NCBI GenBank assembly: GCA_013420905.1
Contig: JAAXNY010000005.1
Coordinates: forward strand, 2,046,001 to 2,110,000
Length of the DNA: 64,000 nucleotides
Direction: 5' to 3'
Origin: Collybia mongolica
Lineage: Eukaryota > Basidiomycota > Agaricomycetes > Agaricales > Clitocybaceae
Below, one piece after another: positions 46,093 to 56,758 of the stretch. The position numbers and the translations under genes are program-made. Numbering within the stretch: the stretch's first letter is position 1; the number at the start of each line of letters is the position of its first letter. Under the pieces are notes generated by a model. It ran no database searches. It saw only the letters and a program-made list of their open reading frames with translations, and was not told the origin of the DNA.

Positions 46093-46388
46093 AAAACTTG
46101 TATCCTAATCTCCTCCTTCAATTCTCAACCAATTGCTTTGGTCCAAGGGGCAGAATAGCACTAATTTTTGAACTCTACAAACCCATTAAGAGATATGTTA
46201 AATATTCCTCCTCCTTCACCCAGGACTTCCTATTTTAACACTAAAAATAGGCTTTCTTACATGAACAAGATAAAAAATTTAAAATCCCTTCTAATGAGTT
46301 TGTAGAGCTCAAAAAATAGTGCTATTTTACCCCTTGGATCAAAGCAATTGGATGAGAATTGAAGGAGGAGATTGAGATACAAGTTTTG
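46093..46388. mobile_element. Foldback (MITE-like) insertion
   Basis: Two arms of about 105 bp in inverted orientation (AAAACTTGTATCCTAATCTCCTCC... at the left, ...GGAGGAGATTGAGATACAAGTTTT at the right), about 90 percent identical by eye, with about 85 bp between. No coding capacity. It lies 230 bp upstream of the candidate transposase start, inside the transposon. Confidence 0.75.
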
Positions 46389-47520
46389 CCCTATATGAAT
46401 GGTGCCATTTGGCAGGCAAGTGATTGCTTCTCATAGTTCCACACTCCTCCAGGGAAAATCTATTACATCAGGATGTTAAGACAGTACTATAAGCTATATT
46501 TACACTGAAATTTCTATCATCTGGAAGTGGTGCCGCTCACAAACACAATGTATCAAGGTTTGGTGTCACAGTGTGATTATCTTGTGTCTGTGACGCGCGT
46601 CACACTTACCGGGAATTGCCCACCCCCATTGGTATATTTGTATGTATTTGTATTTGTTTGTTCACCTTCAAACATCATGATCAAAAGCAGCTCTCTCACT
46701 ACAAGCATGTTACAAATGAATATCAAGTTTGTATATGACTTTGCCACAGCTAGCCAAACAAACAATACCATCAAAGTTCCCACAATATAAATCATTGCAT
46801 ATCTCAACAACAACAAGGCCTATGGATATAATTTAAATTGCTAGTGTTAGATATGGTGAAGTAGTACCTCATGTATATGTTTGTAAGTGTTTGTATTTGT
46901 TTTTATTTTTATAAACCTCATCAACAACAATTTTCTTGCTACATATTACAAATGAATACTGTCTGTATATCACTTCATCACATCTGGCCAAACAAACAAT
47001 AATATCAAAGAAATTCCCACAATATAGATGATACTTATCTCAGTAAATACAAAGCTGATGGACATGCTACTACTAGACATTGTAAAGGAATACATGATGT
47101 ATTTATTTATATGTGTTTGTAGTTGTTTGTACCCTTCCAAATCTCATTATCAACAACAACCTTTTTACTACATATTACAAATGAATATCATCTGTATATT
47201 ACTTTGCCAACATCTGGCCAAACAAACAATATTAATGAAATTCCCACAATATAGATGATGCATATCTCAGCAAATACAAGGCTAACAGAAACAATTGAAA
47301 TTGCTACTACCCCTAGACCTATGGAGGGGGTACACCAGGAAATGTATATTTATATTTGTTTGCCTTTCCAAATTTGATTATAATCTCTTATTATATCTAT
47401 TTTAATATCACATTTATATATTACTTGGCCATAAGCATAGCCAAACAAGTCAATGTGGATGCTCCTGGAATCTATAATGCTCAATATCTTGACAATGGCT
47501 AGCTATATAAGTATGGTTAA

Positions 47521-50500
47521 ATATAGTATGTGATAATACAACAAAAAACACTTAACAGACATATGTACATTTGTTTGAACTTTGTCTTTGATGATGATAT
47601 TTCTATTTTTAGCATATCTGATAAGTTTTTGATTAACCCAGGATGCAAGGCTAGAAATAAAATGTTAAATGTTGAATGGTTGGTATACATTTCAATATTA
47701 TGGGAACTTGTTTCTATTATTACGAGTTCTTTATCAACCCAGGTTTTGGGCAAAAAATTGATTGATTGATTGATTGATTGATTACGAGTTCTTTATCAAC
47801 CCAGTTTTCGGGCAAAAAGTTGATTGATTCATTCATTCATTGATTCATATTTCAACACTGCAGGAAAATATTTCCATAATGGGATTTTTCTTCTCTTATA
47901 GCTTTTTACAGCATTTCTCCACAAATGCAAAGTGTTGTGACATAATTTGCATGTATTTGGGATGCTTACATAATGCCTTTGATGATGCCATCAAAGTTAT
48001 GCATATCTAATATTTCAGAGTGTTGTGTTTCAAAATTTATTTTGTGTTTTTCTCCATAACCAGTAAAGCTATTAACTTTGTTTTTATATGTTTGGAATGT
48101 ACAAACATGGCTCTACAATTTCCTTGTTGAGCATATTTTTCCCACAGTCCATTTTGAGCGAAATTTTAGAAATGTCCAGATTCAGCTAGTTTTGAAGGTC
48201 TGTGTGTTATGTCAGGGGTGAACAAACATCTTATAACAACAATGACCCTTACTAAATATGACCCTTGTGGGAAATTACACTAAACATTGGAATAATCAAC
48301 AACTACTACTATATTTACCTGAAATACAAATTAGATTGATTTCTCTATTTATTGGCACATGTCACATGATCTATTCCACCATATAAGTATACCAAATACA
48401 TGACAACAATCTGAATGCTTATTAGTGTCCATGATCCTGAGAAAAGTTAGTTCTGATGGTTTTTGTGTTTTCTCCATAACCAGGCAAGCTATGGCATTGG
48501 GTTTTGTGCACAGGTATTGCTTGTTTACTTGGTAACATTTTCCCATGGTCACATGACCTCTATAAACTATCATCTACATTGTTTCTACTCATTTACAACT
48601 TCCTGAATGTGGAATGGAGCCACACAGTGTGTTGGCCCACTCCACCCAAGTAGGCATTTGGATCAATATTACTTCCTTAGTGATTTAACTATTTGGTATA
48701 TTCTTTGTTTATTAATTGTCTTAAAATTTAAACAATTAGTTTAAGTTTCACAATTGGGTAGTCCAATCTATAAATAGGTACATTGGATAAATACTGTGGG
48801 TGTACCAGAAGTCTATATCAGCCTACTAGAGCTGTGCAAATAGTACAGGGGTAAAGTATTAGTAAGAAGTAAACTAATATTTGTAAAAGGAATAAGAACA
48901 TATCACAAGGTAGATAGAATTACACCAAGGTAGTCTCAAGGTATACAGCAGCATATAGGTGCATATACAATAGAACAAGGTATATCTGAGCAACTAGATG
49001 TGAGGCACATATGCACTCACCTTACACACATCTGGTTTGGGCACAGGGGTGATTGGCACTACTTGGTCTAGACAGCACATCCAGGGGTGCACACCCAGCC
49101 ACCAGGTGATGGTTCTACCATATGGAATACACCACTGCACCATCCATGTCCACCATGCTAGCTGCTCACTAGCAGATGTGGTCAGGCAGTCACTGGTAAT
49201 ATGACAGATGCCTCTGTAGTTCTTGCTGCAGCTCTTATTGTTGTGATTTTGCAGTTGTTATTTTCACTGAGAGGGGTGGGTATGAGAGAGGGTGGTGGTA
49301 TCCATGGCATTGTACTTGGCAGTATTGTGCACAATCATATGGCAGGGAGGTGATGGGTGGGGCAGCTGGGAATGTAGTGGTGGAGGTTGACAACAAGGCT
49401 GACAGGTGATGTAGTACCTATCAACAATATTCAGCCATTGCCAGTAATGGCCAAGAGTAGGCAGCAGGGGTCATTATAAAAACAAGCACCTTGGACTTAC
49501 CAAATGGTTAATCTGCATGCTTTATGCACATGACATGTAACCTTGAGGCCTTGTATTTGACTCTCCAAAATATTGCATTTTTGTGCATCAAATAAGCAAT
49601 GGTAACTATGATTAAGTAAGCAATCTGGACAGTCTGCATGGACTTCATGAGGAGTTGTTCCAAACTGGGTCTGAGCATCCAAGTAACAGCGTGGATTTAT
49701 GGACTTAGCTTTGACTTGGCTCAGATGCAGACTGCTAATTAAGCAGGGCTCCCTGCCAAACAGGGTCTGAGCTCAGACTGTAGACACCTGCATTTGTCTG
49801 TGTGGTCTGTGTGGCCCATATAGCTCAGCATAAAGTCCCCAGAGAAGCTACTGAGTTGGTTGTATATTTGGAATATACAAATATGGATCTACATTTCCAA
49901 GTTTGTTAATTTTTTCACATAGTCCATCTCTGAGAGTCTGAGTCCCCACTTTACCAGCTGACTTGTTTTTGAGGAAAATGCCTAGATATATATTGTTACC
50001 TTTTATTGGTGGATATTTGTATAGGATCTATAAACACCAACTTCTATTGGCATAACCATGGATATGGGTGAAGTTGTAAGGGGATCACTTGTTTGTCCAC
50101 ATCTAGCCATCAGAATCACTATTGCACAGCTTGCATAGCCTCACTGTTATATCTATTATTCTGACACACACTGCTTTAACCCCTTGACAGATAGTAGTTT
50201 ACTCTGGACTAACATATCACAGATGTATTGTTACATCAGTAGAGTTACTGATATCAGATTCTGTTGTTATTTGAGACATAGGTACAATGTACTGTATATA
50301 AGGTGCCCCTTCCTCTTCATGGAAGGGCACCTTTGCAATAGACTTGGGCTGTGTTCTCTACTCATAGTCAAGCCTCTAGTGCTCTATGCTCATCCCTTCC
50401 CTGCATGGTTATTCATACTGTGTATACTGCTCCCTGTCTGAGCCTCTTGGCAACATGACCCCTTACAGAAGTGCAACAAGTATTTGGCAAGCTCAAATGT

Positions 50501-51492
50501 GTGGTCATATTACATCTTCATGTTGTGTATCCATCAGGCCTTCCATGATGTCAAGCTACTCCCTGTACCCTACAATCTAATTCTAGGACAATACCTGACA
50601 AGTGTTCCAGAACCAAACTTATCAACAAAAAAAAGTAATATAAAGTTGAACAGATTCTGGATAGCTAGTTCTATTGCAACAACCTGGTTCTAGAAATATA
50701 AAGAAAAGTTAATCAAAAAAAAAACATAAGGACTCATATCTGCCAGTAATGGCCCTCTACCTCAAGTTTTGTCTTTGAATTGGGGAGGGACAATGATTAC
50801 CTACTCCATGTTCATAATACAAATAAACAAATGACAAATTAGAGAGATTTTGTGACCCACCTGATATTTCATGCTTTTGGGAGTACAATCTCATGAAATA
50901 AAACATGTCAAGCTAGTAAAAAATGAAGGACAGTATATGTGAAGAGTTCCCATCTTGTTTTGAGCTCTATAGAGCACTGCATCAATGAGAATTTAATTAT
51001 TTTCCATGAGGGTATAGTTTTGAGCTGAGTTTTAAATAACATGTTTCCATATTCAGCTCAGTGCTGACTAGATTTGGTATGTAATTTAGTAACTTGACAC
51101 ATCTCAGCTATCTAAATCTCAGACCACAGGCAAGGTAACTAACAACAGTGTGCCATCACTGACACCTTCCTTGGCCACAATACAGCTTAACTTCCTTGAT
51201 CAATCCTACATGAATTTTCAGGGGCAAGAGGGTCTTTATGGCCGATTTTTTAATTTTTTTGTTTTCTCCTTCACAGGCCCAAAAAACATATGTAATTTTG
51301 ATGAATCTTGAAAAATATGAGAGACTTGAAAAATCTGCCACAAAGACCCTCTCTGGGCAGATATTTTGAACAACTTTTACTGTTAGACCAATCCATTATC
51401 TTCAGTTTCTGAGCCACCAGTGATGTGGGTCATCAAATGGCACTTTTCCAGGCCAGACAAACAACTATAAACAAAGCAAAAATAACTGGCAA
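47521..51492. other. AT-rich, CpG-poor non-coding repeat debris
   Basis: About 4 kb with no recognisable gene. Contains a (TGAT)n tract (47,757-47,784) flanked by direct copies of TACGAGTTCTTTATCAACCC (47,720 and 47,784). A stretch at about 48,620-49,000 with a TATAAATAGG motif looks LTR-like. A hairpin GGTGCCC...GGGCACC lies near 50,300-50,333. Inverted AGAGGGTCTTT copies lie at about 51,228 and 51,340. All short open frames lack domains. Confidence 0.5.
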
Positions 51493-54400
51493 TTTTTTTT
51501 TTTTTTTTTTTTGGTCGACATTTTATATACCAACTGTACCTAATACATGCGCTGGTCACTACGAGTAGTAATTGGAGGAGTGGGGAGGGGGGGCAGAAGC
51601 CAAAGTGCCACGGAGCTGGGATGCTCGCCCAACCAGGGTTGAACTAGTGAATGGAGCCGGAGCTCATTGTACACAGGCTGGAAGGGCCAATCTACGCCAG
51701 GGGATAGGCCCCCCACTGCGGTGCCCTGCAGTGGGTGGTGGCTTCAAGTCCACTGATTATCCAGGTTTGCATGTTCGGGCAGGGAGCACCCTATAGCCAT
51801 CACTTAGAACACTGAGTACTGCCCCTAGCCTGTTTAGGACTAGGGAACATTGAACGCAAAAGCGCTCTCGTTCTCCGAGAGGAAGTCAACCAGCCATGCA
51901 TAGTGCAGCTGACGGCTGGGCTTGTCTTCCCGTCTATGTCGTGGACAGTCATATAGGATGTGTTGTACGGTTTCCAGGGGAGCACCACACCTACAGGAGA
52001 CAGATTCCTCTTTGAAGAATTGGGACCAGAATGCCCCAATTGGAGCATGTCCAGTGATGCATCACACCACGCGGGTGGTCAAAGCATGGCTGTGACCGGT
52101 CTTGCGCATCCATGGCCCATTGTTTACATGGGTTGGAGTGAGCGGGGTGTCCTTTTTCACATAGAGCATCAAGAAATTGGAGCCAATATACTTCTTGGAC
52201 TGGAAGAGAGACTTCCAGCCATCAAGCATGCATGACTGCTTTGCGTCGTGCGAAGTCAGCAGAGATAACTGGCGCTCCACCTGCCTCAACACAAGTCGAG
52301 ACGGCGCTGATGTGTGCCAGTTGGTGATCTTCAATCTCCACTCCATTTGTAATGTGGTGGAGGTGTATTTTGTGGATGGCGTGGAGCTGCAGCCAAGGCA
52401 GCAGCACATCGCACACTTTGAGGGCGGACACTTGACCTGAGTGGTGAGATGTGTCAAGGGAACGCCTAAGGGTGTTGGTGGAGTTGGAGAAGATATGGAC
52501 ATCATGGATGTCCTCTAGTCCAATGTCAGCTGCCTGTTGGATGCCTTCCGCAATTGCTCGCAGCTCGGCGTCATCAGACGTAGAGAGGCCGGTAGCGTAC
52601 CAGTCCTCATATAGGTCCCTGGCATGCCAGACGTGGTAGACTGCGACTGACTGCATGGGAGGGGGGGGAGTGGATGCATCAGTGACAATGCAGATGCTCC
52701 ATGGGGAGTGAGAGGCCTCATCAACAGTGCTCTTCAGTGATGTGATGCGGTCCTTCATGAAATCCTTGCGGTAATCACTGCCCTTGGGTGGGGGGGTGAC
52801 GATATCGTAGACTATGCGATCAGGGAACAAGTCCTTGGGGCGCATGCCTGGTTGGTTGAGTGGGTGGACAGGGTCTAAATCCAGGGAGGAGAGGCCAAGG
52901 TTAGACCAGGCCTCCACGACAGGCGATACAAGTTTCCCGAGCCTACGACTTGGGTTGTGGGCATTGAGGGTCTCGACAGAGAATTTGTGGTTCCCGTCGA
53001 TGAGGCAATGAAAGGTGTGCAAGGCCTGAAGTGCACGGGAGCGGACATGACTCTTTTCCACCAACTTCTTAACATGAAGGTGGATAGGGGGGATGCCTGT
53101 GAGGGTCTCGCCAGCCCCATTTGGGGATGTCTTGAAGGCGCTGGTGATCCAAAGGCAAGCGCGCCTTTGCATCTTCCGGAGGTTATCGAGGGGGCCCGCC
53201 ATGCGGGCCCCCCCATACATCCAGAGCCTGCTCCCATATGTAGCAATGGGGAGAACACAGGCTCGGTAGAGCATTCGTTTGTGCTTGGGCCTAAGCCCAC
53301 GCACGGAGTTGCTGAGGGAGAGCATAGCCTTCACAGAAGTGAGGGCTTTGTTCATGTATCGCTTGACGTGCTCTCTGAATGTGAGGGGATGGTCAAAGAA
53401 GAACCTGAGGTAGCACCAGATGGTGCCAGGGCGGAGGGGGGTGTCCCCAGTATATGGGGTGTAGCCAAGGTCAATGTCAGGGTTGATATTGCCGTGTTTT
53501 TGAGAGAAGTGGAATCCCTCAGACTTGCTGTGCTCAAGCACCAAACCCATTGCCTGGGTGAGCTTGAATATGACTTTGTAAGCTCCCTTGAGCTTAATAA
53601 GGTTCTGTTCGAACGTGTCCGACTGCACTATAATGGTGCCGTTGTCCACGTAGGAAATTAGTGAAGCTATGCAAACCCTCCATTCAAATTCCTTGAGGAG
53701 GGGTGCGAGGCATAGAGCAGAGAGGATAGGGGACATGGCAGAGCCCTGTCCCAGACCAACGCTGGACGGGAAGAGCGGGGACAGTTCGTTGTCCCATGCG
53801 TATCTGGTATGACAATCAATGAGGTATGACCTAAAGAATGCAACCACTTCTGGCGCGAATCCCTGTCTCTCAAGGATGTGTAGGAGGACCTCGTGGTTTA
53901 TCGATGGGAAGAACTGAGCCAGGTCAAAAGCGACAACGCTTGTCTTGAGTTTGGCACACCATCTGGAGCGGACAACGTGTGTGAGGAAACAACCAGCATC
54001 CTCGGTGGAGTTCTGACGGACCCCTCCGAACTGGTTGGGGTGGAGTACACCATGTTGAGCAGCTTCAAACTGCATCCTGGTGGACAACATTTTCTCTAGC
54101 AATTTACCCAGCATGTTCAAGAGAACTATTGGGCGAAACAACTTGGGAGTGTCATACGATGGCTTACCCGGCTTGGGTATGACCACCATAATGGATGCTT
54201 TAAACTTGGCGGGCCAATGGCCTGATGAGAGACAAGCATTTGCAAGCCACAAAAGTAGTTTGCCACACCAATCATCTTGGGTGATCTGTTTAAGGTGACG
54301 CCATGAGATGTGATCTGGCCCAGGGGCGGATCAATTCGAAGTGCCTGATAAGGCATCCGACATCTCAGCAGCAGAGTAGGGGACCCACACCTGAGTTGTA

Positions 54401-55089
54401 GGTGAGGTCCAAGCATTACCCAGCTTGTCAAGGTCGATGGGCCTATCGATAGCTGAGTTGAAGGTGGAGTGCAGTGTGTTCCATAGCAACTCTGTGGTGC
54501 TGCATGGCACGCCTTGGTACAAGATGGCCTTGACTGGGGGTGTCTTGCGTGGGCCCACCCAGTCCATGAGATCCCATGGTCTGAGGTTAGTATTAGCAAT
54601 TTCGTCAATGCGTTTGTCAAAGTGCTTTCGTTTTGCTTTACACGTGGCAGCCTTGAAGGCCTTCCAGTCCTCTGGGAGATCAGAACTCATGGCCTCAGAC
54701 CTCGTCCAGGCGCAGTCTGAGTCCCACCAAGACTTAGACCGGGCGCAAGCCCGGTTAGTCTTAGCATGATGGGACCACACTGTTTCAAAGCCCTTAGCTA
54801 TTGCCTGAGCAACTAGTTGAGTTTGTTCCGCTGACATGACGTCAGGGATTTGGATGAGCCTGAGAAGTAAACACACTTCTGCGAGGAAAGCGGCTTCTTC
54901 TTTGGAGTCAATTTTGATTGACATCTTCCCTTCAGGGAACTCGACCCTAAGGGGGATGTCTAGGAGTAGAGGGAAGTGATCAGGCTTGCCCTTATCACCT
55001 ATTGTCAGGTCAGCTGTGTATCCCGGGAATGCTGGGACAAACACAAGGTTGAGGACCAAGCCGCGTTATACGGCTGATGCGTGACCCGA
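51493..55089 (-). mobile_element. LINE retrotransposon, 3' portion, split by gypsy II
   Basis: Minus-strand non-LTR element. Order 5' to 3': end of endonuclease (PDHFPLLLDIP), RT, RNase H, C-terminal CCHC-like knuckle (CRCGAPLETVQHILYDCPRH), 3' UTR, and a 20-bp A-tail (T run 51493-51512). Its 5' portion is cut off exactly at the gypsy II LTR (55090). RNase H plus terminal knuckle is the layout of Tad1/I-type fungal LINEs; the clade call is inference. Confidence 0.85.
51830..55059 (-). pseudogene. LINE ORF2 (endonuclease end, RT, RNase H, knuckle), inactivated
   Basis: From right to left: VSFxP-like SDHFPLLL of the endonuclease, a linker with RSKSWWDSDC, then RT (KASIMVVIPKPGKPSYDTPK, FRPIVLLNMLGKLLEK, AFDLAQFFPSINHEV, GLGQGSAMSPILSAL). 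The RT catalytic motif is LISYVDNGT: the second Asp is Asn (codon at 53641-53643). RNase H has IVTDAST and DDAELRAIAEG, but FSNSTN replaces the usual FSDS. TGA at 54331 interrupts NR-SAPGPDHISW. A frameshift lies near 52,220-52,260 and a further TGA (RVV-stop-CITGHAPIGAF) near 52,062. Not functional. Confidence 0.85.
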
Positions 55090-56308
55090 TGAAAGGGGGC
55101 TCCTGGGCTATGAGTGCGCTGATGCTATGAGATGTAATCCCTTACACACACACACACCAAACCTAACAATCAACACACTAACAGTAGGAATCGCCTGTTT
55201 TTGAGTTCGGGTTCAAGTGCTTAGAAACACTAAGCTTTGAATAGTACTAGCCAAAGCCCTTTCCAATGATCTCTCGACGGGTTCGATTTAGACAAAAGCT
55301 TCAACACAGGTTCAAAAACCTGCTAGGTATATTTATAATATCTCTCGATCCAATAGACTGAGTACCAAGTGTACGTTCAATTATTAATGATCCCAAGCGG
55401 ATCTATAAGTCCAAGCGACTTATCAAACAATACAGTGCCAAGTGCACTAAGGCCAAGTGCCTAGTAATTCCAACGGACAATACGGTACTAAGTTCCAAGT
55501 GAACTAAGTTTCTTTAATTCTGTGGTTCTCCAATCAATTCCAATCAAGACACGTTGAAGCAATCTGATCCTTAATTCGGGCACGCAATAGTGTTTTAACA
55601 AATGTGATTTGTATACTCTATAGTCGCGCGAAGTGGGGGCAAGATTCCTTGCCTTAGCGCTACTCATCTACAGTCTATTTATAATGTACAAACTAAATAT
55701 CATATGGAATTGTAAATTTTACACGGAACCGCGCTCCCGCGCGCCAAGAATCTGTGTTCAATACTGACGCGTCTACTACAACTTGGCGCGCGCGCCATGC
55801 GTGCCAATTATGTCGTTTACTGGTTACTTATCAAATATTGAAAGAGCTGGCTAAACTCTTATCAAGTCCCGACCGCGCGCTCTGTTATTTAAAACAGCGC
55901 GGCACTGTCGTTTACTCCTCCTGATTGTCCTGGTTGCTATTCACGGTGTCCCGTCACTTCCGGTAGTTAACACCAAGTACCCCTGACTAGGATCGGGTTG
56001 TGCAAGTCCCGAATTTACAATTACTTCTCCTATTAATGATGATCCCCGGACTAATGATATCATACTACAACGGTTACTTATGAACTAAGACACCGAGGTT
56101 GTAACCGGGCATGGTGAATAGGACTAATAATAGACCGTACTCATAGTCCTCTGTACTGATAGTGTATTATCCATTAGACTAGTTCACTCTGATTAGCCGT
56201 CTCGGAGCTCGACTCTAATCCTTTATTACTGCTTACTTGGTTATTAGAAATGACACTAATAGCCTTACTTGTTGACTTTATAAGTGCAAACAATTTCGGG
56301 CCCTATCA
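55090..56308 (-). repeat. 3' LTR of gypsy II
   Basis: 1,219 bp with TG...CA ends (minus strand TGATAGGGCCC...CCCCCTTTCA). Nearly identical to the solo LTR at 41,696-42,911. A minus-strand TATA box (ATTATAAATAGAC, about 55,675-55,685) probably starts U3 transcription. Being the copy next to a polypurine tract on the minus strand fixes it as the 3' LTR. Confidence 0.9.
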
Positions 56309-56321
56309 TCTCCCCCATACC
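56309..56321 (-). other. Polypurine tract of gypsy II
   Basis: Minus strand GGTATGGGGGAGA immediately before the 3' LTR, the expected position and composition of the plus-strand DNA primer. Confidence 0.75.
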
Positions 56322-56758
56322 ACAAATGTAGACTGTCCTCAGTCTCTCTTTGCCGGCAGGTTGGTCCAATACTTCGGGTCTGCACGCGTCTAATCTTTCA
56401 GTACAATGTTACAACGGTTCCGCTTTTAGACAGGTAGGCGCGCGATGTTGGGATCGAGCCCAGAGGTTTACTTCCCATCAGGATCGTGACAGTTATATAC
56501 GTCTCCTGAGAGAGTACTTGACATTTGGACATCGCTTTACAGATATTTCAGTCATCTGGACATTTTTCTCGTTATGTTTCTGACACTTCAGCAAGAGATC
56601 GGTACTCCTGTTTGTTCTTTAGAGCTTCGCAATGCAGGGTTGTGCGTTTTAAAAAGCTCGCGTCCTTGCTAAGTTTTAGACAATTTGGACTTTATAGCCC
56701 ATTTCTAAATCTCTTTGCTATCTGCATCGCTCAAACGCTCCAACCTTTTCAAACAGAA

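Larger units (their letters stand above)
41473..46627 (-). mobile_element. DNA transposon of unassigned family (8-bp target duplication)
   Basis: Flanked by direct ATTGGTAT copies (41464-41471 and 46628-46635). Terminal inverted repeat GGGGGTGGGCAAT(C/T)CC with weaker inverted similarity further in (CTTGATACA near 41,545 and 46,550). Both subterminal regions are rich in GTGAC/GTCAC motifs (GTGACGTCAC at about 41,511; GTGACGCGCGTCAC at 46,590), likely protein-binding sites. Encodes one long minus-strand protein frame. About 3.9 kb once the nested solo LTR is subtracted. Insertion in a tandem repeat lets the empty site be read directly. Confidence 0.75.
41339..47520. repeat. Diverged tandem array of about 215-bp units, split by a transposon
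   Basis: Units recur at about 46,640, 46,880, 47,110 and 47,330, marked by TTTGTATTTGTTTG..., ATTACAAATGAATAT, CTGGCCAAACAAACAAT, TTCCCACAATATAGATGAT, ATATCTCA and a GATATGGTGAAG-like end. The sequence at 41,385-41,463 (ATATCTCAACAATGACAAGA... GATATGGTGAAGGGCTACCT) is the end of another unit, and it continues directly into 46,636 once the transposon and one target copy are removed. AT-rich and non-coding. Confidence 0.75.

Noticed and set aside
46527..47769. Short open frames in the tandem array
   Set aside because: They are AT-rich, differ between units and cover repeat landmarks, so they are unlikely to be genes.
47757..47850. TGAT repeats as a CRISPR-like array
   Set aside because: A simple tetranucleotide microsatellite in a eukaryotic genome, without spaced repeats.
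51228..51355. Inverted AGAGGGTCTTT copies as a transposon
   Set aside because: Arms are short, imperfect and lack a target duplication, so they are not enough to call an element.
52957..53661. 234-codon plus-strand frame in the LINE
   Set aside because: It is the antisense of the RT domain, which has clear motifs on the minus strand.
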